Positions 35,107 through 44,562 of a stretch of 64,000 nucleotides of DNA are shown here, piece by piece. The notes beneath the pieces were generated by a model. That model was not told the DNA's origin, did not search any database, and saw only the letters and a program-made list of their open reading frames with translations. Numbering within the stretch: position 1 is the first letter of the stretch; each line of letters starts with the position of its first letter. The stretch is from Chryseobacterium sp. ON_d1 (lineage in GTDB: Bacteria; Bacteroidota; Bacteroidia; Flavobacteriales; Weeksellaceae), in NCBI RefSeq assembly GCF_006829085.1, contig NZ_BJTC01000001.1, positions 690,500 through 754,499 on the forward strand. Reading direction: 5' to 3'. The translations under genes were made by a program, and so were the position numbers.

Positions 35107-35638
35107 AATAATTTTCGCCCTATTAATAGCCTTTGGATGCATATTGATTTCCTGTTCGTCCATCCCGGAAAAAGCAGAACCTGTTAAAAACTTTGATATC
35201 AGCAAATACCTGGGGACATGGTATGAAATTGCGAGGTTTGATTATCGGTTCGAAAAAGATCTTGATAATGCAATAGCTCAGTATAGCCTGAATGGTGACG
35301 GAAGTGTAAAGGTGGTCAACAGCGGATATAATTTTAGAAAGAACAAGTGGGTATCGGTTGATGGCACGGCGAAATTCCGTGGAGACAAGACCGTTGCAGC
35401 GCTGAAGGTAAGTTTTTTCGGGCCTTTTTATGCCGGATATAATGTGATTGCCCTTGAAGATTACCAATATGCTTTGGTTGCCGGAAAGAACTTGAACTAT
35501 ATGTGGATTCTTTCACGGAAAAAAAACATTCCTGAAAACATCAGGGTTAACTTTATGAAAAAAGCAAAGGAAATTGGTTATGACACTTCAAGGCTTATCT
35601 GGGTAAAACAGGATAGAAAAAGTCCTTTTGAAAAATAA
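35096..35638 (+). CDS. blc: Lipocalin family lipoprotein (Blc-like)
   Basis: A 180-residue lipoprotein with lipobox LISC near residue 20 and the lipocalin motif LGTWYEIARFD. Bacterial Blc is an outer-membrane anchored lipid-binding protein induced by envelope stress. Its place inside the carotenoid operon (11-bp overlap with the cyclase) suggests a part in handling lipids or pigments under photo-oxidative stress. Confidence 0.9.
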   Translation: MKNKIIFALLIAFGCILISCSSIPEKAEPVKNFDISKYLGTWYEIARFDYRFEKDLDNAIAQYSLNGDGSVKVVNSGYNFRKNKWVSVDGTAKFRGDKTVAALKVSFFGPFYAGYNVIALEDYQYALVAGKNLNYMWILSRKKNIPENIRVNFMKKAKEIGYDTSRLIWVKQDRKSPFEK

Positions 35639-35680
35639 CACTTAATAACATATAATTTTAAAACGATTAATATTTAGACC

Positions 35681-36271
35681 ATGCTCAAAATACAAGCACA
35701 ATCCAATATACCGACGGATTACGGAATATTTACTGTTTATGCATTTTCAGGAAGTGAACAGGACTGGAGCCCGCATTTAGTCTGGGTGGCAGAAAATACA
35801 GATTTTGATAAGCCGGTTAATGTCCGCTTTCATTCAGAATGTATCACAGGAGAAGTGTTTCATTCTAAAAAATGCGAATGCGGGCAGCAGCTGAATGCTG
35901 CTATGAAATATATGTCTGAAAATGGAGGTGTGATTATTTATCTCCGCCAGGAAGGCCGGAATATAGGGATCATCAATAAGCTGAAAGCTTATGCGCTTCA
36001 GGAACAGGGATTTGATACTGTGGAGGCAAATCTGAAGCTGGGTTTACCTGCTGATGGAAGGAATTTTGATGCAGCAGTAGAAATGCTGAAAATTCTCAGG
36101 ATCAAAGAAATTAACTTACTGACGAATAATCCGGATAAACTTAAATCTGTTGAAAAAAGCGGTATTGTCCTCAAAAGAAGAATCCCTTTGGAGATAGATT
36201 CCAATGAATTGAATGAAGGCTATCTTATCAAGAAAAAAGATTACTTTGGCCATCTTTTAGAGAAAATATAA
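35681..36271 (+). CDS. ribA: GTP cyclohydrolase II (RibA-like), stand-alone
   Basis: A 196-residue protein of the normal length of single-domain RibA. The zinc ligands are present in HSEC and KKCECG, then RQEGRNIG, KAYALQEQGFDTVEAN, and PADGRNF in place of PADER(D)F, which keeps the catalytic Arg and Asp but swaps Glu for Gly. LLTNNPDK is also typical. It opens GTP for flavin synthesis. No other riboflavin gene lies nearby, so it is a second, special-purpose copy by inference. Confidence 0.9.
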   Translation: MLKIQAQSNIPTDYGIFTVYAFSGSEQDWSPHLVWVAENTDFDKPVNVRFHSECITGEVFHSKKCECGQQLNAAMKYMSENGGVIIYLRQEGRNIGIINKLKAYALQEQGFDTVEANLKLGLPADGRNFDAAVEMLKILRIKEINLLTNNPDKLKSVEKSGIVLKRRIPLEIDSNELNEGYLIKKKDYFGHLLEKI

Positions 36272-36322
36272 TGGGCTCTCAGCCTGCCGGAAAATTGTAA
36301 TGATCTCTAAAATACAATAATT

Positions 36323-37756
36323 ATGGAGAAAATACTGCTTACAGGAGCTACCGGATATATCGGTAAAAGGATGATCAGTGTAATTGCTGCTCAGGGATAC
36401 AGAGTAGTCTGCTGCTGTCGGGATATCAGCCGTTTTACCAGGAGTACGGAAATTGATGATGAACAGATAGAGCTCATAGAGGTTGATTTTCTAAAACCGG
36501 AGACCTTAAAGAATATTCCGGAAGATATTGCAGGTGCATATTATCTGATGCATTCTATGAGCAATATGGATGATTATGAAGATTCTGAAAAGAAATGTGC
36601 TTCTAATTTTGCTCATTATATAGAAAAAACACAGTGTAAGCATATCGTTTATCTTTCCGGTCTTGTGAATGAAAAGGAATTATCAAAGCATTTGAACTCA
36701 AGGTATGAAGTTGAGAAAATTCTAATGGAATGTGCAGTGCCTGCAACAGTTCTTCGGGCCGGAATTATAATTGGCTCAGGAAGTGCTTCTTTTGAAATCA
36801 TCAGAGATCTTGTTGAGAAATTACCCGTCATGGTAGCTCCCAAATGGCTCCATACCCAATGCCAGCCGATAGGTATCGCCAATGTGCTTGATTTTCTCAT
36901 TTTTGTTTTGTTGAAGCCTCAGGCCTATCAGAAAAACTTTGATATTGGCTGTGATGATATATTAACCTATAAAGAAATGCTATTGCAGTTTGCAAAAGTA
37001 AGAGGCCTTAAAAGAACAATTTTTACACTGCCGGTTATGACTCCGAGGCTTTCTTCATACTGGCTCTATTTTATTACCTCTACTTCCTACAAACTGGCGA
37101 AAGCTCTCGTGGGAAGCATGAAGATAGAGGTTGTCTGCAGGCCTGAAAGTCTGGCTGAAATCAAATTGATTACCGGAGTACAGCCTTTTTCTTACGATAC
37201 TGCATTGAAAAGAACACTCGCAAAGATACAGGCCAATGAAATTGTATCCAGCTGGAAAGACAGTTTTATCAGCAGCCGGAATGATTCGACATTAAAAGAA
37301 TTTCAGGATGTTCCTAAATACGGATGTTTTACAGACCTCAGAAGTGAGGTGTATGACGACAGGGAAATGTGCCTGAACCGGATATTCCGGATAGGGGGTA
37401 TTAATGGTTGGTACGGACAGTATCTTTGGAAAATAAGAGGTTTTCTCGATAAGCTTGTTGGCGGCCCTGGATTAAGGAGAGGCAGAAGGCATCCTATGGA
37501 GCTCAGAGAAGGAGATGCGCTGGATTTCTGGAGGGTCTTGTATGCTGACCGTAAAGAAGGAAAGCTTATTCTGCTGGCTGAAATGAAACTTCCGGGAGAA
37601 GCCTGGCTGATGTTTAAGCTTTATAAAAATAAAATCTGGCAAAAAGCGGTATTCCGGCCCAGAGGAATATGGGGCAGGCTTTATTGGTTCATGGTGCTGC
37701 CATTTCATGGATTTATATTTAAAGGAATGATTAAAAAACTTGGCGGAAGAAAATAA
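36323..37756 (+). CDS. NAD(P)-binding SDR fused to DUF2867
   Basis: A 477-residue two-domain protein. The N-terminal half is an atypical short-chain dehydrogenase/NmrA-type fold (LLTGATGYIGKRM) and the C-terminal third is a DUF2867 domain (from about residue 330; GGPGLRRGRRHP, FRPRGIWGRLYW). Its catalytic role is unknown. Similar proteins are repeatedly found with light-response regulators, lipocalins and carotenoid genes. It closes the operon that starts with the MarR gene; a 51-bp gap separates it from ribA. Confidence 0.85.
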   Translation: MEKILLTGATGYIGKRMISVIAAQGYRVVCCCRDISRFTRSTEIDDEQIELIEVDFLKPETLKNIPEDIAGAYYLMHSMSNMDDYEDSEKKCASNFAHYIEKTQCKHIVYLSGLVNEKELSKHLNSRYEVEKILMECAVPATVLRAGIIIGSGSASFEIIRDLVEKLPVMVAPKWLHTQCQPIGIANVLDFLIFVLLKPQAYQKNFDIGCDDILTYKEMLLQFAKVRGLKRTIFTLPVMTPRLSSYWLYFITSTSYKLAKALVGSMKIEVVCRPESLAEIKLITGVQPFSYDTALKRTLAKIQANEIVSSWKDSFISSRNDSTLKEFQDVPKYGCFTDLRSEVYDDREMCLNRIFRIGGINGWYGQYLWKIRGFLDKLVGGPGLRRGRRHPMELREGDALDFWRVLYADRKEGKLILLAEMKLPGEAWLMFKLYKNKIWQKAVFRPRGIWGRLYWFMVLPFHGFIFKGMIKKLGGRK

Positions 37757-37847
37757 CCTTTTGACTTTAAGAAATTTTTAACATTTTGAATAGCTTTTAG
37801 GCATGGGTATTGTTTATTTATATACCAAATTACTTAAATATTATATT

Positions 37848-38147
37848 ATGAACAATTCAGATTACAACAAAGCGGAAAAGGCAGTTAACGAAACAGAAAA
37901 CTCTTTGAAAAATGCAGCGAACGATGCAAAATGGAAAATCTCTGATCTGGCAGATAAAGCGAGGGATTATATCAATGAAAAAAGAGATAATGATCAGGAA
38001 GCGACTCAGGAAGATTGGCTTGATAGGGTAAAATCAAATTTTTCTGAGGCTTGGGAAGATATCAAAGATAAGGCAGATGAGGCTTGGGAGAAAACGAAAG
38101 ATGCGGCTGAAGATGTAAAAGCTGAATGGAGAAAGAAAACAAATTAA
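37848..38147 (+). CDS. Small hydrophilic helical stress-type protein
   Basis: A 99-residue, highly charged protein starting at ATG 37848. It shows amphipathic 11-residue-like repeats (AWEDIKDKADEAWEKTKDAA) and no hydrophobic core, like LEA or CsbD-type stress proteins. Such proteins protect membranes or proteins during drying or envelope stress. It is closed by its own terminator and is likely separate from the carotenoid operon. Confidence 0.75.
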   Translation: MNNSDYNKAEKAVNETENSLKNAANDAKWKISDLADKARDYINEKRDNDQEATQEDWLDRVKSNFSEAWEDIKDKADEAWEKTKDAAEDVKAEWRKKTN

Positions 38148-38161
38148 TGTTAGTTTAAAGG

Positions 38162-38200
38162 AATGACCGGAAATCTTAAGATTTCCGGTCATTTTATTAT
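38162..38200 (+). terminator. Terminator, 32-nt perfect palindrome
   Basis: Bases 38162-38193 form a perfect palindrome centred on CTTAAG (arm AATGACCGGAAATCTT) followed by TTATTAT. It lies 15 bp after the stop of the small helical protein and before the convergent Crp/Fnr gene. Confidence 0.8.
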
Positions 38201-38275
38201 GTGGTATATTTATAGTCTATTTTTTTATTTGAGACATGTTCGGTTGAGTTATTTAGGTTTCCGCAATCCAGAAGA

Positions 38276-38893
38276 TTAATATAGTATTCTCCGGCCATCA
38301 AGTTTTATCACCTCATTGGTTACCATCTTTTTCACTGTTCTGATTACCGTTTCAACCCTCAATCCAGTAAGATCAGCAATTTGCTGGCGGGTAAGCTCAA
38401 TGGGAAAACAGTGCTGACAGTCCCCATCATGATAACTCTTAAGATAATCGAGTAAGCCTTTTAACCGTTGGGCAGGATCTGATGATGCCATATTACGGAC
38501 CATTAAACTGTTATAATAAAGCCTTTGTGATAGACACATATTCATTTCCAGCGAAATATCGGGATTGCTTTTTAACATTTCCATGAAATTATTTTTAGGC
38601 ATTCTTATGATTTCGGTGGGTTGTAAACTTACAGCATTGGTAGGATAAAGTTTCTCGATAAATAAAAGAGGATCACCAAAACTTTGATTTTTGCCTAAAA
38701 TATTCAGAATAAATTCTTTTCCGTTTTCATTAAATGTATTCAGTTTCACTTTTCCACTGATAATCTGAAAGTAATACTGTGAATGCTCACCTTCCCTGAA
38801 AATAAACTCTTTAGCCCTATAAATGATATTTTCACCCCCGAATTCGTAAAGAGTTTTCTCATCGATATTCATACAACTTACTGTTTTTTTCAT
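38276..38893 (-). CDS. Crp/Fnr family transcriptional regulator
   Basis: A 205-residue regulator with an N-terminal cyclic-nucleotide-type beta-roll (AKEFIFREGEHSQYY, ISGKVKLNTF) and a C-terminal winged helix (LTRQQIADLTGLRVETVIRT). The Fnr-type Cys cluster is absent at the N-terminus; only CQHC occurs in the hinge. It faces the carotenoid operon across a terminator. Crp/Fnr regulators take part in light-induced carotenoid control in other bacteria, but the link here is by position alone. Confidence 0.9.
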   Translation of the reverse strand: MKKTVSCMNIDEKTLYEFGGENIIYRAKEFIFREGEHSQYYFQIISGKVKLNTFNENGKEFILNILGKNQSFGDPLLFIEKLYPTNAVSLQPTEIIRMPKNNFMEMLKSNPDISLEMNMCLSQRLYYNSLMVRNMASSDPAQRLKGLLDYLKSYHDGDCQHCFPIELTRQQIADLTGLRVETVIRTVKKMVTNEVIKLDGRRILY

Positions 38894-39043
38894 AGGTTTT
38901 ATTTTTCTGAAAAATTAGAGAGAATTTTTTAAATCCAATAAACAATTTCAATCCTCATGCCATTGACATCTTTTCCGTAAAATGTGGTATGAAATCCCTA
39001 TTGATAATCCCTTAAAAATTGCTGCTTTTTAAAATATTGTGAG

Positions 39044-39051
39044 TATTTTTG
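39044..39051 (+). promoter_or_regulatory. -7 element for the signalling cluster
   Basis: TATTTTTG matches TAnnTTTG, with a TTG 22 bp upstream (39019-39021). The first start codon (39092) is 40 bp downstream. It is the likely promoter for the kinase/CheR/CheB cluster. Confidence 0.5.
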
Positions 39052-39091
39052 AGGCTAAAGTATCTGTAACTAATTATTGATTTTAACTTCT

Positions 39092-40567
39092 ATGATTTTA
39101 ATTGTTGATGACAACCAAAGTAATCTTTACTCCCTTCAAAAATTGCTTGAATCTAAGGATTTCCAGGTAGAAACAGCCAGCTCAGGTGAGGAAGCGCTTG
39201 GTAAAGCACTGAAAAATGACTACGCCTTAATCATTCTGGATGTTCAAATGCCCGATATGGATGGTTTTGAAGTGGCTGAAACACTCGCCGATTACAGTAA
39301 AACCAAAGAAGTTCCCATCATATTTTTATCCGCTGTCAATACCGATAAAAAGTTTATAACAAGAGGATATGCTTCTGGTGCCAAAGATTATGTTACCAAA
39401 CCCGTAGATCCTGAAATTCTTCTTCTCAAGGTAAAAACATTCTATAATCTTCAGGAACAGAATATTGCCATGAAAAAAACACAGCAGAATCTTGAGCTGG
39501 AAGTGAAAGGAAGACGGGAATCTCAGGTAACCATGAAATCCCAGATTGATCATTTTCATTTAATGCTGGAATCACTTCCCCAGATTGCATTTACCCTGAA
39601 TGAAAAAGGAACGGTTGATTTTGTGAATGGGAAATGGTACCAGTATTCTGATTCTGAACAGAGTTTTCCCGAAACCCATCCTGACGATCACGATATCAAA
39701 GAAGAATTTGAAAGATGCATGAGAAAAGGCAAAGCTCTTGAATTAGAGATCAGAATTAAGAATGTTATTTCCGGAGAGTACCGTTATCATCTGCTTCGGG
39801 TAACCCCTGTATATGATGAGAACCGTATCAAAAACTGGGTTGGAACTTTTACTGATATTGATGATCAGAAGAAAGTGGAAAAAGAAAAAGATGAGTTTTT
39901 GAGCATTGCAAGCCATGAATTAAAAACTCCTTTAACCAGTATTAAAGCTTATGTTCAGCTGCTGGAAAGAAAATTAAAGCTGGATAAAGAAAGTTCTGAA
40001 GCCGGATTTGTAACAAAAGTCCAGGGGCAGATTGAAAAGCTGAACACCCTTATTACTGATCTGCTGGATGTTTCCAAAATAGAAAACGGGAAACTGAAAA
40101 TCAATAAGAAACCGGTTAATCTGGAAAGTGTAATCAGCAATGCCATTGAAACAATACTCCAGACTCATGATGAACGCAAAGTAAAAATTGAACGTCATGG
40201 CACCAAACCGGATATTCTGATTCCTTTAGATGAAATCCGTATAGAGCAGGTGTTGATTAATTTTCTTACCAATGCGATTAAATATTCACCCCATAACAAT
40301 CAGGTTATTGTGACCACATTTGTAGATGAGGAAGCACAGGAGGTAAGAGTTAATGTAACAGATTTTGGAATTGGTATTCCTGATTTTAAGCAGGATGCTG
40401 TATTCAAAAAGTTTTACCGTGTAGAAGAGTCCTCACTGCAGTTCCAGGGAATGGGAATCGGATTGTTTATCTGTGCAGAAATTATCAAGCAACATCACGG
40501 GAACGTCGGTGTTTCCAGTATAGTAGATGAAGGCTCTACCTTTTATTTCACTTTACCATTAAATTAA
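39092..40567 (+). CDS. REC-PAS histidine kinase
   Basis: A 491-residue soluble kinase; the ATG at 39092 gives MILIVDDNQ, the correct start of a receiver domain. Domains in order: receiver (about 1-125; LIILDVQMPDMDG, KDYVTKPVD), coiled coil, PAS (about 165-265), HisKA with SIASHELKTPLTS and ATPase domain with DFGIGIPD and GMGIGLFI. There is no membrane part. The gene is 5 bp before the large hybrid kinase and probably works in the same relay. Confidence 0.93.
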   Translation: MILIVDDNQSNLYSLQKLLESKDFQVETASSGEEALGKALKNDYALIILDVQMPDMDGFEVAETLADYSKTKEVPIIFLSAVNTDKKFITRGYASGAKDYVTKPVDPEILLLKVKTFYNLQEQNIAMKKTQQNLELEVKGRRESQVTMKSQIDHFHLMLESLPQIAFTLNEKGTVDFVNGKWYQYSDSEQSFPETHPDDHDIKEEFERCMRKGKALELEIRIKNVISGEYRYHLLRVTPVYDENRIKNWVGTFTDIDDQKKVEKEKDEFLSIASHELKTPLTSIKAYVQLLERKLKLDKESSEAGFVTKVQGQIEKLNTLITDLLDVSKIENGKLKINKKPVNLESVISNAIETILQTHDERKVKIERHGTKPDILIPLDEIRIEQVLINFLTNAIKYSPHNNQVIVTTFVDEEAQEVRVNVTDFGIGIPDFKQDAVFKKFYRVEESSLQFQGMGIGLFICAEIIKQHHGNVGVSSIVDEGSTFYFTLPLN

Positions 40568-40572
40568 TTTTC

Positions 40573-43500
40573 ATGCCGAAAAAAATTATAAGAAATCTCC
40601 AGTTTGGAGTCGGTTTCTCACTTTTGATTTTAATAGCCAGCTCACTGGCTTCCTATTGGAGTATTCAGAATCAGATGAATCATCGTGAGAGTCTTTCCCG
40701 AAGCAGACGGTCTGTAACAGCGGTAAAAGATGTTTTGGTAGCCTTACTGGATGCTGAAACAGGAAACCGGGGATATCAGCTGACCGGAAGAGAAGACTTT
40801 CTTGAACCGTATAAGCGCGGCTTAAGAGAATATCCCAAAGCTTTGGTACGTGCAGAATCACTAGGACTGCAGGATCAGAATCAGCTGGAAAGGCTTGCCG
40901 GCCTGAAAGCTGCGGTCAATCAGGTAATGGAAAACCTGAAACAGCTGGTTGAAAACAGACGTAAAGGTATTGTCATGACCCAGCAGCAAATTGTGACAGG
41001 TAAAGGCTATATGGATCAATGCCGGAAAATTGTCAATGATTTTGTGCAATATGAAGAAAGTCAGCTTGAGATTAAAAATAAGGACTTAAACAGGTCGTCC
41101 GATACTACTGTTCTTTTTATTATGTTCTCGGCCCTTGCAGCAGTCGTGGTAACAGTCTTCTTTTATATTAAAATGCGGGCAGATCTGATCAGGAGAGATA
41201 AGCTGGAGAGAATGCTTAAAGAAAAAGATCAGGAGATGACACGCCGTGTAAGTGCTATCCAGAAGATTGCCAACAGAGTGGCCAACGGTGATTACAGTGA
41301 AAAGGTCATTGATCATTCAGAGGATGATCTCGGAGATCTTGTAGGGTCTCTTAATCATATGACAGAATCCCTTAAAATCTCTTTCGATAAAATTAATAAA
41401 AGTGACTGGCGGCAGAAAGGTCTTGCTTTACTGAATGAATCTTTAGTGGGAAATAAATCGGTAAAAGAAGTTTCTGATAAGGCTTTAAAACAGCTTATTG
41501 AATATGGAAGCTGTATCAACGGTTCACTATACCTGTACGATGAAGGGATTTTAAAACTGAATAAAGCATTCGGACTGGAAGCCAATATGAAAAAGGTTTT
41601 TGAACCGGGAGAAGGGATGGTAGGACAGGCCTTTATCAATTCCAAAACCCGGGTTTACAACAACCTTCATGAAGATGATTTTGTAGTAACTTTTGCCAGC
41701 AGTACAATCAAGATTTATGGGATACTGCTGATCCCGATTTTTGCAGACGGACATGCTATAGGAGTTTTAGAGCTCGGTTCTACCTCCAATTTTGAAGAAG
41801 ACAGGATCAGTTATTTTGAAGAATGCTGCATCAATATAGGAATTGCATTAAGTGCGGCAAAAGGCAGAGAAAAAGAGCAGCAGTTACTGGAAGAAACCCA
41901 GGCTCAGTCTGAAGAGCTGCAGGTGCAGCATTCAGAGCTGGAAAACCTCAATACAGAGCTGGAAGCACAGACCCAGAAGCTTCAGGCTTCAGAAGAAGAG
42001 CTGAAAGTGCAGCAGGAGGAGCTGATGCAGGCCAATGCAGAACTGGAGGAACGGTCAAGATTACTGGAAGAAAAAAATCATCTGATTGCTGAACGTAATA
42101 ACGAAATTCAGAAAAAAGTGGAGGAACTGGCTCTGAGCACGAAATACAAATCAGAATTCCTTGCCAATATGTCCCATGAATTGCGGACTCCTCTGAATTC
42201 AATTCTTCTTTTATCACGCTTAATGGTTGAAAATCCTGATGAAAATCTTAATGAAGATCAGATAGAATCTGCAAAGGTGATCCAGAGTTCAGGAACAAGC
42301 TTATTAACACTGATTGATGAAATTCTGGACTTAGCCAAAATAGAGTCCGGTAAAATGACTCTTGAATATCAGGATGTGAGTATCGAAGAGATCATACAGG
42401 ATTTAAAAAGCCTTTTTAATCCTGTATTCCAGGAAAAGAATCTTCCATTTAATATTCAGATTGATCCTGATGTACAGAAGGTTATTGAAAGTGACCGCCT
42501 CAGAATCGATCAGGTATTGAGAAACTTATTATCGAATGCTTTAAAATTTACAACAAAAGGAAGTATTGACCTGAATATCAGCAAGCCTATCGGAAAACCT
42601 GATTTTATTATGTTTTCAGTAAAAGATACCGGTGTAGGAATCGCAGAAGATAAACAGAAGATCATCTTTGAGGCATTTCAGCAGGCTGATGGATCCACGA
42701 AGAGAAAATTTGGAGGCACCGGACTGGGACTGTCAATCAGCCGTGAGATTGCCAAACTTCTTGGAGGCGAGCTTGTCCTGAAAAGTGAACTGAACAAAGG
42801 AAGTGAATTCAGTTTTATTATTCCTATATATGCCGTTACTGAAACCACTTCTTCTGAAACAGATCAGGATATTGTAGAAATCATACGTGAAGACGTGGAA
42901 GAAATCCAGAATATTCTTGATGAAGGTGAAAAAGAAACTATTCGGCCGAATACACTGGAAATTCCTGAAGATGTGGCAGATGACAGAGATGATATTAAGG
43001 ATGGGGACAGGGTTATTCTTATTATAGAAGATGATATCCATTTTGCGAAAGCCCTTTTGAAATATGCCCATTTACAGAATTATAAAGGAATAGTTGCCGT
43101 AAGAGGAGATCATGGTCTGCCAGCAGCCAGGAAGTATAATCCACATGCGATCCTGCTGGACGTTCAGCTTCCGGTGAAAGATGGCTGGGAGGTAATGGAT
43201 GAGTTAAAGTCGGATCCTGTCACCAGGCATATTCCTGTACATATGATGTCTGTTCTTCATCTTAAAAAAGAAAGCCTTATGAAAGGAGCTGTTGACTTCA
43301 TTAATAAGCCGGTGGCGCTGGATAAAATGACAGATGTATTCAGGAAAATTGAAGACGCATTAAAAAAAGGGCCTCAGAAGGTGCTCATTGTCGAAGAAAA
43401 TGCTAAACATGCCAGTGCTTTGTCCTACTTCCTGAGTAACTTTAATATTTCATTATCTGTGGTTCATAATGTAGAGGACAGTGTAAAAGCGCTGACCTCT

Positions 43501-44181
43501 GATGTTGTGGAATGTGTTATCCTGGATATCGGAAGTTCAAAAGGAAACGAATATCATGTTATCGAATCAATCAAAAGTTATGAGGGGCTGGAAAACCTTC
43601 CCATCATTATCTTTACAGAAAATAATCTGTCTAGGGAAGAAGAGCTGAAAATAAAACAGTATGCAGATTCTATTGTCGTAAAAACAGCACATTCATACCA
43701 AAGAATTTTAGATGAAGTAGGTTTATTCTTACATTTGGTGGAAGAAAAAAACAGTTCATCTGAAAGTACTACAGGGAGGGTATTAGGATCTTTAACGGAA
43801 GTTCTGAGCGGAAAAAAAGTTCTTATCACTGATGATGATGTCCGGAACATTTTTTCCTTAACAAAAGCGCTGGAAAAGTATAAAGTTGAAGTTATTGTTG
43901 CCATGGACGGTAAACATGCACTGCAGCAAATTCAGCAGAATCCTGATGTAGATGTTATTTTAATGGATATGATGATGCCGGAAATGGATGGCTATGAAAC
44001 GATAAAGGAAATCAGGAAAATGCCGGCATTCAAAAGACTGCCTATTATAGCCGTTACCGCAAAATCCATGATTGGAGAACGTGAAAAATGTATTACGGCA
44101 GGAGCTTCAGATTATATATCGAAGCCGGTAGATATTGATCAGCTGCTGTCACTTCTTCGTGTTTGGTTGTATGAAAGTTAA
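40573..44181 (+). CDS. Large hybrid histidine kinase (CHASE3-HAMP-GAF-kinase-REC3)
   Basis: A 1202-residue membrane kinase. Domains: membrane helix (about 10-30), CHASE3-type periplasmic sensor, second helix (about 179-199), HAMP, GAF (about 285-430), a long Gln/Glu-rich coiled coil, HisKA with NMSHELRTPLNS near 530, ATPase with DTGVGIAE and GGTGLGLS, then three receiver domains from about 813, 935 and 1080. All three keep the phospho-acceptor Asp (LLDVQLP, ILDIGSS, LMDMMMPEMDG). Such kinases with CheB/CheR neighbours integrate several inputs. The signal is unknown. Confidence 0.93.
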   Translation: MPKKIIRNLQFGVGFSLLILIASSLASYWSIQNQMNHRESLSRSRRSVTAVKDVLVALLDAETGNRGYQLTGREDFLEPYKRGLREYPKALVRAESLGLQDQNQLERLAGLKAAVNQVMENLKQLVENRRKGIVMTQQQIVTGKGYMDQCRKIVNDFVQYEESQLEIKNKDLNRSSDTTVLFIMFSALAAVVVTVFFYIKMRADLIRRDKLERMLKEKDQEMTRRVSAIQKIANRVANGDYSEKVIDHSEDDLGDLVGSLNHMTESLKISFDKINKSDWRQKGLALLNESLVGNKSVKEVSDKALKQLIEYGSCINGSLYLYDEGILKLNKAFGLEANMKKVFEPGEGMVGQAFINSKTRVYNNLHEDDFVVTFASSTIKIYGILLIPIFADGHAIGVLELGSTSNFEEDRISYFEECCINIGIALSAAKGREKEQQLLEETQAQSEELQVQHSELENLNTELEAQTQKLQASEEELKVQQEELMQANAELEERSRLLEEKNHLIAERNNEIQKKVEELALSTKYKSEFLANMSHELRTPLNSILLLSRLMVENPDENLNEDQIESAKVIQSSGTSLLTLIDEILDLAKIESGKMTLEYQDVSIEEIIQDLKSLFNPVFQEKNLPFNIQIDPDVQKVIESDRLRIDQVLRNLLSNALKFTTKGSIDLNISKPIGKPDFIMFSVKDTGVGIAEDKQKIIFEAFQQADGSTKRKFGGTGLGLSISREIAKLLGGELVLKSELNKGSEFSFIIPIYAVTETTSSETDQDIVEIIREDVEEIQNILDEGEKETIRPNTLEIPEDVADDRDDIKDGDRVILIIEDDIHFAKALLKYAHLQNYKGIVAVRGDHGLPAARKYNPHAILLDVQLPVKDGWEVMDELKSDPVTRHIPVHMMSVLHLKKESLMKGAVDFINKPVALDKMTDVFRKIEDALKKGPQKVLIVEENAKHASALSYFLSNFNISLSVVHNVEDSVKALTSDVVECVILDIGSSKGNEYHVIESIKSYEGLENLPIIIFTENNLSREEELKIKQYADSIVVKTAHSYQRILDEVGLFLHLVEEKNSSSESTTGRVLGSLTEVLSGKKVLITDDDVRNIFSLTKALEKYKVEVIVAMDGKHALQQIQQNPDVDVILMDMMMPEMDGYETIKEIRKMPAFKRLPIIAVTAKSMIGEREKCITAGASDYISKPVDIDQLLSLLRVWLYES

Positions 44182-44196
44182 ACAGATATAATTCTG

Positions 44197-44562
44197 ATGA
44201 ATAAGAAAATTTTAATTGTGGATGATGATCCACGTAATATATTTGCATTGAAACTCACTCTTAAGGCCCGTGGATATGCTGTTGAAACCTGTACAATGGC
44301 CCAGGAGGCATTCGCTATCCTGAAGTCTGATCATCAGTTTTCTGTTGTGCTTATGGATATGATGATGCCGGGAATAGATGGATATGAAGCGGTAAAAATC
44401 ATAAGAAGTACCCCGGAAATCAAAAATATTCCGGTCATTGCTGTGACTGCACAGGCGATGCCTGAAGACCGTCAGAAATGCATCGAAGCAGGAGCTGATG
44501 ACTACGTTTCAAAACCAATTGATGTGGATCTTTTAATAACAGCTATAGAAAAATTTTCATAA
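44197..44562 (+). CDS. Single-domain response regulator
   Basis: A 121-residue stand-alone receiver domain with the acidic pair in LIVDDDP, acceptor Asp in VLMDMMMPGIDG and Lys in YVSKPID. It has no output domain and is closely similar to the last receiver of the preceding kinase, suggesting duplication. It should act as a phosphate shuttle. The stop is adjacent to the CheR start. Confidence 0.93.
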   Translation: MNKKILIVDDDPRNIFALKLTLKARGYAVETCTMAQEAFAILKSDHQFSVVLMDMMMPGIDGYEAVKIIRSTPEIKNIPVIAVTAQAMPEDRQKCIEAGADDYVSKPIDVDLLITAIEKFS

